Shown: positions 43,630 to 55,216 of the stretch, one piece after another
How the letters are laid out: each line of letters opens with the position of its first letter
Numbering within the stretch: position 1 is the first letter of the stretch
Assembly: GCA_036365515.1 (NCBI GenBank)
Contig: CM070873.1
Span: 176,687,604 to 176,751,603, forward strand
Direction: 5' to 3'
From: Torymus aiolomorphi
Lineage: Eukaryota; Arthropoda; Insecta; Hymenoptera; Torymidae
Length of the DNA: 64,000 bases
Position numbers and translations under genes: made by a program
Notes under the pieces: model-generated
The model's input: the letters and a program-made list of their open reading frames with translations, nothing else
The model's database searches: none
Told to the model about the DNA's origin: nothing

Positions 43630-46007
43630 GGGGACAAGCCTGGGTTAAAGCCTGAAAAAAATGAATAGATTTTAGTATAATTAGTTAGGTAATTTTTTTT
43701 AAATCTATGCAAATACAACTTTATACCTCAAAAATATACATAAAAGACAACATTTTAGCCCCTCCCTGGCTCCTATATTTTGATTTATAAGTCTGTAATA
43801 ACCACTGGATTGAAGCATAAATTTTTGTATAACACCTCAGGGCATGTAGCGCTGGTCTGGAACACTTTGGCCAAATGAATATGAGAGTGAGGAAAATCTT
43901 GTTTATATATATTTACACTGAATAAATGGAGCAGATATTGAAAAAGTTGAATTCTTCCATTTAATATACATCTATGATTAATTTTTTATTAATTATTTTA
44001 ATTTTTTCAAAGATTTCTATACGTACAAATTAATTGGAGGTCTATTTCCATAATCCGCTGCACTTATTCAGTATAAATATGTATAAAGAAGACATTTCCC
44101 GAACTCTCATACATTTGGTTAAAGTGCCCCAGAGCAGCGCTACATGCCCTACCTGAAAATTATTAAAAAATTAATTCTGAGATAATTGACATTGAAGTTT
44201 GTAAAACAGTTTTCTTATACTTATCTCCTCTACTCTGTCTATTATTAGTACTGACAGAATTTACATATTAGAACTAGCAATTGAGAAGTATTTGACACAT
44301 GATACAGTAGTCCTTCAAATTCAGCAGTGCTGTGTTACGTCAAATCATAACCATGTTTTCAAAGAAGTTACAGCTGAAAAATGAAAGTAAAATAACACTA
44401 TTAATAAATTTAGTATCTAGTCCTTATCTAGTGCAAATAATATACATGAAATAAGTACTTATTTTTTTTCATCAAATAGAAGTGAAAAAGTGAACCTTAG
44501 TGAAATAACCTCAAAGTGTGTTTTGATCTCAAGTGAAACAATGATTTGATGAATATATAAAGCAAATTACGATGATTTAAATGTGATTCAGTAATAATGT
44601 TTGATCTAAACTTACAGACGTTAATGTGCACCACCTGCATATCAGTCATCATCTGTCAGCTGTAGTAGTGGTTTTCTTCTTGAAGTCCTTGCCTCAAGAG
44701 TCCTTAGAAGGCCATTGTTGTACTCAGATACTGCATTGACAACAGCCGTCTCTATCCTTCTGAACTTGCTGATGAGCAGTTCTAAGCACAAAGTCCTTGA
44801 GGACATTCTCTTCTTTATGTTGTGCTTCCAACTACAATTGAAACGCATTCTTGGACAAGCAGTTCATGTTCATGATAACATAAAGTCGATCTAGGGCAGC
44901 AAAACCTAAACGAAGAGAATATTAAGAGAGCAGAGCTTGGCTTCTGTACGAGGGCTTGAATGACTCTCTACAGCCATCCAATTACAAGATATAAACTTCA
45001 ATGTTATTTTTGAAGAGCCCCATCGCATCAGAAAATTCTGCACTAAGCTCTTGCCCTCCACACTCATTGCACTTAATATTTTGAAAAAGTTTGTGCGTAA
45101 GAAGAAATTTTGCTGTACTGTAATCAATAGGTAGCTGTTCTTTACTGGGCAGATTACGGTGCTCCACTTTCCTTTTGGCCTTTTCCATGATTTCCCTCTT
45201 TCTGAAAGCCAACGCCTATTAAGAGAATGCCTTTTTGACTCTTCGAAATAGTAAAAATAGTCCAAAACACAATAAACAGATATATGGACTTTCGTCTACT
45301 TGATTGTTTACTGTGTAGCAAGGATGGTTATGTAGAAAACTGAGTGTCAGAAATATAAGTTTTCTACACGTAAAAAAATATGTAACACATTTTACGAAAC
45401 TTTTGGGCTGGTCTACAATATTTTACATGAAAACCATGTAACTTGAAATTAAAATTAATATCATTGAAATTTGACTGCTTTTGCTAAATCAAATTGACAT
45501 TGCGCCGTACTGGTAAATCGTGAATTGATTGGGTTGGTAGTAGTCGTAATACATTTTATAGAGTATTATTCGTAAAAATATAAAACGTTTTCGAAAAATG
45601 AGCGATCAAGCGTCTTTGACTTTGAATTGAAAGATTATGCAAAAAATGCGGTGTAAAACGGAGAAAAAAATTAATAATACAATTTTCGAAAAATATGAAA
45701 GAAAATATTATATTATCATTTATGTATGGGCATGAGTTTTTCAGGTGCTCTACCCTTAAATTAAGTATTTTTCAGAATATGAATGATTATTTTGAACATT
45801 TAAAAGAGTTCGACAAATTTAGGAATATAAAAACAAAATTTTCACGAAAATTCGATTTTTTCTGTTTTACATTTTTTATTCCTAATAAAACACGAAATCG
45901 AATTTCGAAAAATGGTTTGTGGGAGCATATTTTTGAAGAAATTTTTGAACTCATTATGCAATAAAAACAATTCGATTTATTCATCATTTTAACCCAGGCT
46001 TGTGCCC
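43630..46007. mobile_element. TTAA-flanked DNA element, decayed
   Basis: Terminal inverted repeats GGGSACAAGCCTGGGTTAAA (left 43630, right ends 46007) directly flanked by TTAA at 43626-43629 and 46008-46011. TTAA targets point to Kolobok- or piggyBac-type elements; the GGG start does not look like piggyBac. Minus-strand remnants with short frames (44642-44848 and 44906-45265) may be relics of a transposase, but I do not recognise motifs. A block repeated in inverted form (CAGCGCTACATG) occurs near 43852 and 44138. Confidence 0.75.
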
Positions 46008-46011
46008 TTAA

Positions 46012-46550
46012 ATATTTTTTTTAATTAGATTGAGAAAAATTGTTATTTTTGTGTTTTTTTTTACTTATTTTAGGGTTATAAGAATAGGGTAAAGTATCAA
46101 AAAATAAAAATGTCGTACATAAACAAGACGTCCTTTTCCCTTCTTTACAATGTTGTCGGAAATATTAACCATACTCAAATAGTTTTTTTTTTAAATGCGA
46201 AAAATCATTATTTTTGTTTTTTTTTGACTAATTTTAGGGTTATAAGAATGGATAAAATTATCAAAAAATAAAAATCTAGTACACAAAAAAAGTATTTTTT
46301 CTATTCTATACAATGGCGCCGGAGTTATTTGTGTAACTAGTCTGAGCGAGATTTTAAGCAGAAAAGTCTAAAAGAACTTATCTCTCCCATTTAAATAACA
46401 TGGAAAATCGAGGTATTATTGGCGGCACGCGAATTTTAAACAGATCGAGCTAAATCCAACGGAAAACTTCATTTTTAGTGGTCCAGATTTGATAGCAAAC
46501 CCAACATTTGGAAAACATTAAACTTGGGAAATAACGGACAACCTAATATA
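46012..46550. repeat. Spacer with a ~163-bp tandem duplication
   Basis: Two diverged direct copies (about 46030-46190 and 46193-46340) share TTTTAGGGTTATAAGAAT and ATCAAAAAATAAAAAT. No gene is seen. Confidence 0.6.
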
Positions 46551-47098
46551 CCGGGTGTCCCATTTTAAAACAACCAGGCAAATATCTCGAAAACTAAGGG
46601 AGATGGAAAAAAAACTTTTAATACAAAAGTTGTAGGGTTCAGAGGGGCCCAACTGATCGTGACCTGGTTATGACCTTGAGGTCAATGATCAAGTTCATTT
46701 GAAGGTCAAATCGATTTTTTCAAACGGGAACCCCCACTTTTGACCTCGTAAATGGAAAGAGCGGAAAATTTTACGTTTAGATATGTCCTTGAGTCAAGGC
46801 CATGGTCATGGTCATGGTCATGTTTAAAATCAAAATCAATCAACGCATCCAAACATTCCCATAATTACGCATACGAGTGTTAAATACAGAAGTTGTAGTG
46901 TTTGGAGGGGCCCAACTGATCGTGACCTTGACCATGAACTTGAGGTCAAGGATGATGTCGTTTGAAGGTTAAATCAATTTTGTTTAATGGCAACCCTCAC
47001 TTTTGACCTCGTAAATAGAAAAACCGAAAAATTCTGATATGACCTTGGGTCAAGGTCATGGTCAAAGTTATGGTCAGTTTCCGTGCAGTTAAGAGCAA

Positions 47099-47363
47099 AG
47101 TCGGAGATGACCCGGTCACCTAAGGCAAGGTCGGAGATTACCCGGCCAGTTAAGGCAAAGTCGGAGATCACCCGGCCAGTTAAGGCAAGGTCGGAGATTA
47201 CCCGGCCAGTTAAGGCAAGGTCGGAGATGACCCGGCCAGTTAAGGCAAGGTCGAAGATGACCCGGTCAGTTAAGGCAAGGTCGGAGATGACCCGGCCAGT
47301 TAAGGCAAGGTCGGAGATGACCCGGGCAGTTAAGGCAAGGTCGGGGATGATCAGGCCAGCTAA
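47099..47363. repeat. 30-bp minisatellite, nine units
   Basis: Unit like AAGGTCGGAGATGACCCGGC plus CAGTTAAGGC, nine tandem copies with few changes. It lies between the transposase 3' end and the left subterminal repeats. Open frames through it on both strands give periodic peptides and are not genes. Confidence 0.95.
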
Positions 47364-47429
47364 AAATTCATTGGAAAATTCCACGTTCATGTGTATTTAG
47401 TCATAGGATCCAAGTATTTTGGTCACCAT

Positions 47430-48497
47430 TTACTGAAGAAGATGCTCAGAAGTTGCACCATTTACTTGTTGACAACATTCTATTCTCCTTTTAAAGTTTC
47501 TAACAGTATTTAATAATACTTGACGTGGAATACTTAAGCAGATTTGTGTAATCCTTTGAATCATGTCATCTCTTGTAGTTGGCCTGTTGCGGTAGACTGT
47601 ATTTTTTAGGAAGCCTCATAAATAAAAATCTGGAGATGTCAGATCTGGAGATCTTGGTGGCCATGCTACGGGACCTCCTCTACCAATCCATCGACCGTTA
47701 AACCTTTCATTAAGAAAATCTCTGACAATTCTGGCATAATGTGGGAGAGCACCATCTTGTTGTAGCCACATTCTGGCCCTTGTATGGAGATCAACGTTTT
47801 CTAGAAAGAGTGGCAGCTCGTCTCTCAGCAACTGTAAATAAGTATGTTGAGTTACGTGACCTTCAAAAAAATAAGGTCCAATCAGACATCCGTTAATAAT
47901 ACCACACCATACCGTTACATTCCAGCGATGCTGATGATCAACTTCTCGCATCCAATGAGGATTAACAGGAGACCAGTAGTGGCAATTATGGCGATTCAAC
48001 ATACCAGTACTCTGAAATGTAGCCTCGTCGCTAAAAAGAACATTGTTAAAGAAATTTTCATCATCAGTAATTTGTTGTGTTGCCCATTGGCAAAATGTTA
48101 TTCTCCGTCGATAATCTTCCACAGTTAAAGCTTGATTTAGAGTAATGTGGTAAGGATGGTAACGCGCATATCGTAAATATCTACTGGCCGTAGATCTTGG
48201 AATACCCATTGTTAACTCGATTTCGCGTAAACTAACATGAACATTTATATGTACCATGGCTAGAACAGCAAGAAAGCGAGGATTATTTTCATAATCGCGT
48301 TCATTCAGTGTCCTCCTTCTTCGAACGAAGTTTCCTTGTCGACCACGTAGTTCAATGTCACGTATTACCGTATGATCAGGATGTTGTCGTTGAGGGAACC
48401 GAGCACGATACAATCTGCTTGCCTCTCGATAGTTTCGTCGACATTCTCCTAAAATAAGAAGAATGTCAACTATTTCATTAGCAGAATAGTCAGGCAT
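47430..48497 (-). pseudogene. DD41D transposase with one nonsense codon
   Basis: A Tc1/mariner-type transposase. The open part (293 codons) has an N-terminal helix-turn-helix (SLREIELTMGIPRSTASRYL, about residues 90-110), then FSDEATF, QQDGALPHYAR and RSPDLTSPDF. Forty-one residues lie between the second and third aspartates, the DD41D spacing of the 'visitor' type. Right after SPDFYL a TGA stands where tryptophan is expected (FYLWGFLK). The same frame then stays open for 61 more codons and ends at 47430. One substitution therefore inactivates an otherwise intact gene. ATG at 48497 is the first in frame; AT-rich non-coding sequence precedes it. Confidence 0.9.
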
Positions 48498-48783
48498 TCT
48501 TTTTTAGTTGTAAATGCAATTATTTATCAAAACACACCACAAAAGAAATAATATGTTATTATACTATACAATATTTTAAAACGAAAAAGTTTAATTTTCT
48601 GTGCCAATATAAGTGTGCTCAATTTGAAAACAATTTGATGTAAACAGTAATAATTATTGACTATTACCGATCAATGCTGAATACTACTGGTCACTATTGG
48701 ATACAGGTGGTCAACACTTATTAACTTTTATTATTATTTGATATAAGTGGTTAACCCTGGTAAATATTGATAATAGTAAAGAT

Positions 48784-49510
48784 AGTAAAATTTTCCGCTC
48801 TTTCCATTTACGAGGTCAAAAATAGGGGTTCCCATTTGAAAAAATCGATTTGACCTTCAAATGACCTTGATCATTGACCTCAAGGTCATAACCAAGGTCA
48901 CGATCAGTTGGGCCGCTCCAAACCCTACAACTTCTGTATTTAACACTCGTATGCGTAATTATGGGAATGTTTGGATGCGTTGATTGATTTTGATTTAAAC
49001 ATGACCATGACCATGACCATGACCATGGCCTTGACTCAAGGACATATCTGAACGTAAAATTTTCCGCTCTTTCCATTTACGAGGTCAAAAATGGGGGTTT
49101 CCATTTGGAAAAATCGATTTGACCTTCAAATGACCTTCATCATTGACCACAAGGTCATAACCAAGGTTACGATCAGTAGGCCCCTCTGAATCCTACAACT
49201 TTTGTATTTAACAATTTGTCTCGTATGCCTAATTATGGGAATGTTTTGATGCGTTGATTGATTTTGATTTTAAACATGACCATGACCATGACCATGACCT
49301 TGACTCGAGGACATATCTGAACGTAAAACTTTCCGCTCTTTCCATTTACGAGGTCAAAAGTGGGGGTTCCCGTTTGAAAAAATCGATTTGACCTTCAAAT
49401 GACCTTGATCATTGACCTCAAGGTCATAACCAAGGTCACGATCATTTGGGCCCCTCTGAACCCTACAACTTCTGTATTAAAAGTTTTTTTCCATCTCCCT
49501 TAGTTTTCGA
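48784..49510. repeat. ~270-bp subterminal tandem repeat
   Basis: Three successive units (about 48784-49054, 49055-49323, 49324-49510) each start TTTCCGCTCTTTCCATTTAC and carry CATGACCATGACCATGAC and ACCTTGATCATTGACC-like motifs. They match the left subterminal region in inverted orientation. Confidence 0.85.
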
Positions 49511-49562
49511 GATATTTGCCTGGTGGTTTGAAAATGGGACACCCGGTATATATATATATATA

Positions 49563-49796
49563 AGAGCGAATCCACATTGCGTGCTGTGCGTCGTGTGCCA
49601 TGCGATTTGTGCCGTACCAAAAAGAAAGTGTTGTTCGATATCTACATACTTATTACCACAGGATAAAGAGGAAGGACCTACTATCTTATTGAACAGAGCA
49701 TAGATGTCAAACATAGATAACAGTTACATAGATGTCGAACAACACTTTCTTTTTGGTACGGCACAAATCGCACAACACGCAATGTGGATTCGCTCA
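49563..49796. mobile_element. Small foldback element
   Basis: Inverted arms (about 49563-49644 and 49733-49796) starting GAGCGAATCCACATTGCG and including GTACCAAAAAGAAAGTG, around a ~90-bp loop. Non-coding, MITE-like. Confidence 0.75.
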
Positions 49797-49987
49797 AATA
49801 TATACACTTATCGGGGTTTATGTAGCCCAAGACTGTATATTAGTACCTACAGTCGAGAGTTCGCTATGGCAAGTGACTAAGGAAATAATGGACCCTGGGG
49901 TTATAGACTCTAGGTCGGGCCGCATAAACCCCTATATTTAGAAATATTATGAAGCCCGGGCTGCATAATCAAAATCGGGCTCGATAA

Positions 49988-50018
<31 letters not shown>
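49797..50018. repeat. Core-plus-iteron repeat, copy 4
   Basis: The core is in reverse (GTGACTAAGGAAATAATGG, about 49871-49889). Iterons of the form GGGCYNNATAAA or TTTATNNNGCCC surround it (about 49815, 49918, 49951, 49975), as in copy 2. TA tracts adjoin both sides (about 49548-49562 and 50000-50018). Confidence 0.6.
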
Positions 50019-50019
<1 letters not shown>

Positions 50020-50020
50020 T

Positions 50021-51000
50021 ACAAACAGTTTTCAACTTTTCTGAACAAAAATATTTCCGCTAGGAAGAATACCAATAAAAATTCGAATGATTTTGTAAAT
50101 TTTACTACAAAAATACCAATTTTCACTATAAATTGTAGTCAAATTTTTCTTAAAAATGTGCATCTGTCCCACGGTTACTATAGAAAATTGTAATTTCTCC
50201 TACACATTTTTTCTCGATCCGTGTATATACAGAGATAAATGTAGAATATATTGAGCAATCTAAACTTCAGAATGCATATTACCAAATCAATATCACTGTG
50301 GCCAAATGCTTCATAAAAATGTTTACAGCAGCAAACTTCACACGACTCATAAATTCATTGCAGTGCATAACTGTTTCCACTTCAGAAAATAAAATGTCAT
50401 TTGTATCATAGTGAGTGCAGTCGATGGTTAATGATAGTATAGCTTTTCGGCATAAACAAAGATTCTAATGTACTTTTATATAGTATCACATATTTTTCTT
50501 TCTTTGAAAGTTCATTCGAATTGGTGTACTATCTGTTTTATGTAAGAGTGAGGATCGATTCAATTTATGCCATTTCTATTTCTTATGCCAACTGCAATAT
50601 CCATAAAGGCAGGTGGTGCAAAGTTTTTTCACAAAATACTCGTTCCAGTCCATTTACTATTGTATTTTGTCAAATTAAAAAAGATCTTAACGCAGGTATG
50701 TCGTTGAATCAGTAGATCCCAGCTGCACAATTCTTTACAAGCAAGCATTGCTGCTTGTTTTTTTCTTCAAAACATAAGCGAGATGTGAATTTTGCTTTTA
50801 CAACAGCTCAGTTTCGTTTCAGTATAGATTAAACTTTTAACGTTTCTCACCCTGGGAGAATCATACATGAGAATAACTGAGCACTTTTATTTGTTGACAT
50901 TTTCACAATAATAACACATCCTTTTTCCTTTTTTCGTTTGACATAATCTTTGGTGAGATATGTTAGGTATAAGTTCTTCAATTGAAAGTATGTAAATTAA
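50021..51000. repeat. ~975-bp inverted repeat, right copy
   Basis: Inverted partner of 25146-26117. Its right end overlaps the last codons of the Helitron N-terminal fragment. Confidence 0.8.
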
Positions 51001-51677
51001 TATATTATTCTCTCTTATTATTTTATCCAGTATTTCTAATGTTTCATATTGTAGCTGAGAATTTTGTTGCATTCTTAACTCTATAGCTTCGAGTGGATCA
51101 ATGATAAAAAGTTGTCCAAAAGAAGGATTTTCATTTTCCTCTGCATATAAAGCTGTATTAATCTGATAATATATTTGTCCTTGAATTTTGAAGCAATACG
51201 GCCCTGGGCGTCTCGATTGAAAATTAATTAAGTTAGAATTGTAAGAAGCAAATGACAATGAGTTATTGTAGACGCGCATATGTTCAAAGAAATCATTTGA
51301 TTTTCTATGAGATCCATTAAATAAGTCAAGAAGATCTTTAGGGAACGTAAATGTAGGTTCTAAAAGTATGAACCATAACTACAGCAATCATGAAAAGATA
51401 ATCCTTTGTTCGAAACTTTTTCCGAAACAAAATGTTTTGCATGACAATGTATGCATAACACATTCATTGGGCCTAAATAATCCTGAGTTACCGATTGAGG
51501 AAGATTCGTTAATCTATTTTGTTCATTAATAGATGTTTCATTATTTCTAGATTCATCGACAATAGCGTTTCGTGCAGTTTGTCGCCTACGTCTGTGATAA
51601 TCAGCTAATCTTGCCCGTCTATTTGTTTTGAATATTATTTCTTCTTCTTGAGTACGAACAATTTTTCGTCGAGGCAT
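50887..51677 (-). pseudogene. Helitron N-terminal fragment
   Basis: Two frames joined by a frameshift near 51365. The first (51360-51677) has an Arg-rich start and LGPMNVLCIHCHAKHF with a later CC, the zinc-binding start of Helitron proteins. The second has FPKDLLDLFNG, then GPYCFKIQGQIYYQINTALY and NPSFGQLFIIDPLEAIELRM, also Helitron N-terminal. After residue 92 or so of the second frame the sequence switches to the dispersed repeat (LIYILSIEEL to CYYCENVNK), so the rest of the Rep-helicase is absent. This is the part missing from Helitrons 1 and 2. Confidence 0.8.
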
Positions 51678-53569
51678 ATTATTATATTATGCTAAAATAC
51701 AAAAATAGATAGATAAAAATATAAAGAAAGAGATAATAAACTGATGGAATCCTTTATCTGAAATACAATCCAGTAATAACAAAAAAAATTCTATTAAAAA
51801 AAATATAATTATTACGAAATTGTTATAGGCAACATAAACAATTATTACAACTAATGTATATTACGTTGCAATTTTATTTTTGGTTCTAGGTTCATTTTCG
51901 GTTCTACTTTTAGTTTAGTAGTAGGTTTATTTTCGTTTATTGGTTTTATCGGTTTTAGGTTTGGTTTTGTTTATAGGTTTGCTCGGTTTTAGGTTTGGTT
52001 TTGGTTTAGGTTAAGTTTGGTTTTTGGTAATGGTAATTTCAGTAATATAGTTTTAATAGATATTCAGTGGTTGTAAATAAAATGTAGTATAATATGAAAA
52101 TTAAACATTTATTTGAAATAAATACAAATTTTGTGTTTATTGTTATATATACGTATTTTAATTACATAAAAGAAATAGTTAAATATATTGAATACTATAG
52201 ATACTTATAATTTTATAAAATATATACGTTGCTTTAATCTTCTTCTTTTAGATTTACCTTTTCTAGTAATAGTTCAAACAGCAATTGATTTGTAAAATCT
52301 GAAATAAAATTATGCCATTAATAAATAATAAAACATTTTTTTTTTAAATTGATGAAGAAACTTGAAAACGATCAAAAATTAATATTTTGAATCTGTACCA
52401 AATTGAATACATAAGCAAAAAATATTTTTTTCTTCTGTTTCAATTACATTAATTAAACAATAAAGTATTCTTAACAAATTATAATAATTAATTAACATAA
52501 TCAAGCAAATTTTTAGGTGCACTTTTCCCACCAATTTAATTTATGACCACTATTTTATATTCTACTAACAATCTACTAACAAATTGACAATATATTATGT
52601 GCTCTATTTCTTTATCTTTTATTCTATATAAAATATGTAAATAACTAAAGAAGTAACAACAGCAGACCAAGTACTAAAAATATACTACTTTCATTGTATT
52701 AACAAATAGAAATGGACGTAGAATTTGAACTATGAACGTATAATTTGGTAGAAAAAGAATTAAAATCAATGAAAAATTATGTACACATTGTGTTCTTGAA
52801 ATTAGCTTGCACAGATGTTTTCTTCAAAAATTTCAATAATCCAGATATTCTATTACTAAGCACGTTTATCAGAAATATTTTTAATTTTTGTTTTCCAAGT
52901 AAAAATTAAAAGCATTGAGTGAGAGCAGTTTAGCAGTTGTCGAAAGCCAATGTCTAAAATCTTTTAATAGCCTTCCTTGTAATATTATTATAATTGAATC
53001 TGCAATATAAATGACAGTATTAAGGCTTTTGTAGATGTGTAATATAATAATATAAGAATACATTTAAAAAATAGTAGTTAGTAACAATATCAAAACTCAT
53101 AATAATGTAACAAAACCTCTGTTTGTATAATAATATTGGTAATATAAGTATTAGTATTAGAATTAGAATAAATAAAAAAAACCTCTTGCACTCGTTTTCC
53201 TTCAAGTTGTCCTGTTCAGATGTGTTTATTTGTATACAAAACTTTGTATACAAAATAGCTTTAGCTGGTTCTTCAAGTAGGCGTATGAGAAATGAGCATG
53301 ACTTTTCAATAACCAAAAAGTATTAAAATTTTATCTCTAGTTAACAATGGAAGACTATGAATACTGTTCTAATTACAGTTAAATTTCTAACCTTCAAATT
53401 TTGGTATCGTAGAAATAAACTAAAATAAATACACTCCAATAAAAAATTCGTTTCAATAAACAATATTGGATAATTTGCGGATGTTAAAAAATAAAATAAA
53501 TGTTAAATTCCTAATATACGAATATTAATTGTATAGCTATAATTATCTAGGTGATAATTGAACGTGCGT
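51678..53569. other. AT-rich spacer, no gene seen
   Basis: AT-rich; 51880-52030 is a degenerate GGTTTTAGGTTT-like T/G-rich patch. Small frames exist but none resembles a protein family. Confidence 0.5.
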
Positions 53570-53760
53570 ACTATTCGCTATCGTAAGCGACTCAGACGCC
53601 CTCTCAATCTGTAATAGCGTGCAAAGCTAGAAACCTGGAGTACCTCCCGTATATATAGATATATGCGTATGCGTAGTGAAAGGGGCTCTCAGAGCTTCTA
53701 AACTTGCCCGCTATTGCCTGCTGAGAGGGCGCTCGTCGCTTACCATAGCGCATTATGCAG
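53570..53760. mobile_element. Small inverted-repeat element
   Basis: Arms at about 53576-53628 and 53707-53758 pair imperfectly (CGCTATCGTAAGCGAC with GTCGCTTACCATAGCG; GCCCTCTCA with TGAGAGGGC). About 190 bp, non-coding. Confidence 0.65.
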
Positions 53761-54599
53761 TAAGGTGAGTAGTAAGGGGACCGGTATAGCGAGACGACCC
53801 CCCACGGTGCGGTGTGTAGGGGCCATGTGGCACCCCGCTGTGCGGTGTGTATGGGTCTCCAAGTGTGACAAGGTGATTAACTCAAGTGTTTACAGTAGCA
53901 AGTGTGGCCACAAGCTAATTAGTGTAAACAATGGGGAGTGATTTATTACTCCATAAATAATGGTGCACTTATGGCGCCCGCCATGACGTCATACCGTTAT
54001 ATATGGCCTACATGTGTTGCCGTATATGCCATGACTCGAGGTGGTGGGGGGGCGAGCGTTTTGGCTGTCTGCGCAACACCATAAAGACTCATAGGGTGCG
54101 AGGCCTCTCGCAGTATAGACCGTGTGCGGTGTGTATGGGTTCCAAGTGTGAACACAAGTTAATTAGGGTAAACAATGGAGTGAATTATTACCCCATAAAT
54201 AATGTCCCACTTATCGCTCGCGCCATGACGCTATGCCGCTATACCTGCCCGTCGCGTGCCGTCGTATATGCCCCGACTCGTGGTGGTGGGGGGAGAGACC
54301 TTTGGCTGTACGCGCTACGCCATAAAGACCTCTCGCTGTATAGACCGCGTGTTGTGTGTATGTGTTTCAAGTGTGAGAAGTTCATTAATCCAAGTGTTTA
54401 CAGCAGCACGTGTGTGAACACAAGCTAATTAGGGTAAACAATGACGCATTTATCGCTCCCTCCATGACGTCATGCCGTTCTATCTGCTCTGCGCATGCCC
54501 CCCGTGTATGCCCTGACTCGTGGTGGTAGGGGACGAGACCTTTGGCTATACGTGCTACGCCATAAAGACCCATGGGGTGCGAGGCCTCTCGCTATACAG

Positions 54600-54602
<3 letters not shown>
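53761..54602. repeat. ~235-bp tandem array
   Basis: About 3.5 units, each with CCATGACGTCAT- or CCATGACGCTAT-like sequence, ACTCGTGGTGGTGGGG, CTACGCCATAAAGACC and AGTGTGAACACAAGCTAATT. GC-rich compared with the left flank. It adjoins the virus-like region and could be its subterminal DNA, but I find no matching copy at another end within the window. Confidence 0.75.

Positions 54603-54660
<58 letters not shown>
54603..54660. repeat. (GT)n microsatellite
   Basis: Pure GT repeat of about 58 bp at the end of the tandem array. Confidence 0.95.
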
Positions 54661-54661
<1 letters not shown>

Positions 54662-54840
54662 CGCAATGAGAAGTTGTGGGGAGGGAATAGGGAGTTGGTG
54701 TAAAGGAGGGGTTTACAAATAAAAAAAGCATGTTGAGGAAAAATAAATTTTTATTTATTTATTTAAACGGGGTGAAACCCCCTATTTTATGAACAGTTTT
54801 TTCTCATTAACATAAATGTTGTCCTTAAAGGGACCGTTTA

Positions 54841-55017
54841 TTATTCGTTATATTTTGAATAACCATCTTTTTTTGGGAAGGAGAAGGAATTGGTGGAAAA
54901 GGAATGGTGTGGTGGAGAATTTTTTTTGTTTGTCCAAGAGTCTTTCTTGTCTGCCTTGTTGATGAGAGGTTCTTTGTCGTCTGGTTTGACCTGGTGCCTG
55001 CTGAACGCGGGCCCCAT
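54841..55017 (-). CDS. Small hypothetical ORF at the Maverick left side
   Basis: A 58-codon frame starting MGPAFSRHQVKPDD and ending in KYNE, rich in Lys, Ser and Pro. It is on the same strand as the virus-like genes and downstream of the 55217-56092 gene. No family is recognised. It may be a chance frame. Confidence 0.3.
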   Translation of the reverse strand: MGPAFSRHQVKPDDKEPLINKADKKDSWTNKKNSPPHHSFSTNSFSFPKKDGYSKYNE

Positions 55018-55216
55018 GATGTTGCCTTCTCGGTGGTCTTTCGACGAATGACTTATGTATAATGCTGTATATATAAATATATGCGTGCTAGCGCAATGAG
55101 AAGTTGGGGGGCGTAAATAGGAGTAGGTATAAAGGAAGGGTCCTTAAATAAAAAAGTGTGATAAGGTAAAATATATTTTATTATATAAAATAAAAAAAAA
55201 TTATTTATGTACATTT

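Larger units (their letters stand above)
46551..49546 (-). mobile_element. DD41D mariner-like element
   Basis: Terminal inverted repeats CCGGGTGTCCCATTTTAAA (46551 and 49546) with TA on both sides. It encodes a minus-strand transposase (47430-48497). Subterminal regions are tandem ~270-bp units rich in AAGGTCA and CATGACCATGAC: about 1.6 units on the left (46560-46990) and about 2.8 on the right (48784-49510). A 30-bp minisatellite is at 47099-47363. Confidence 0.9.

Noticed and set aside
47083..47400. Periodic open frames on both strands and a regular 30-bp array that might suggest a repeat protein or CRISPR
   Set aside because: Units are directly adjacent with no unique spacers, and the peptides are only the minisatellite translated.
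50521..50715. Possible gene shared with 25356-25622
   Set aside because: Shared only because the two regions are inverted copies; the frames end at different places and no family is recognised.
51880..52030. Telomere-like repeat (TTAGG-type)
   Set aside because: T/G-rich and repetitive but without a regular TTAGG unit.
53714..54722. Small frames including a Cys/Val-rich one
   Set aside because: They follow the tandem array and GT tract and change frame between units.
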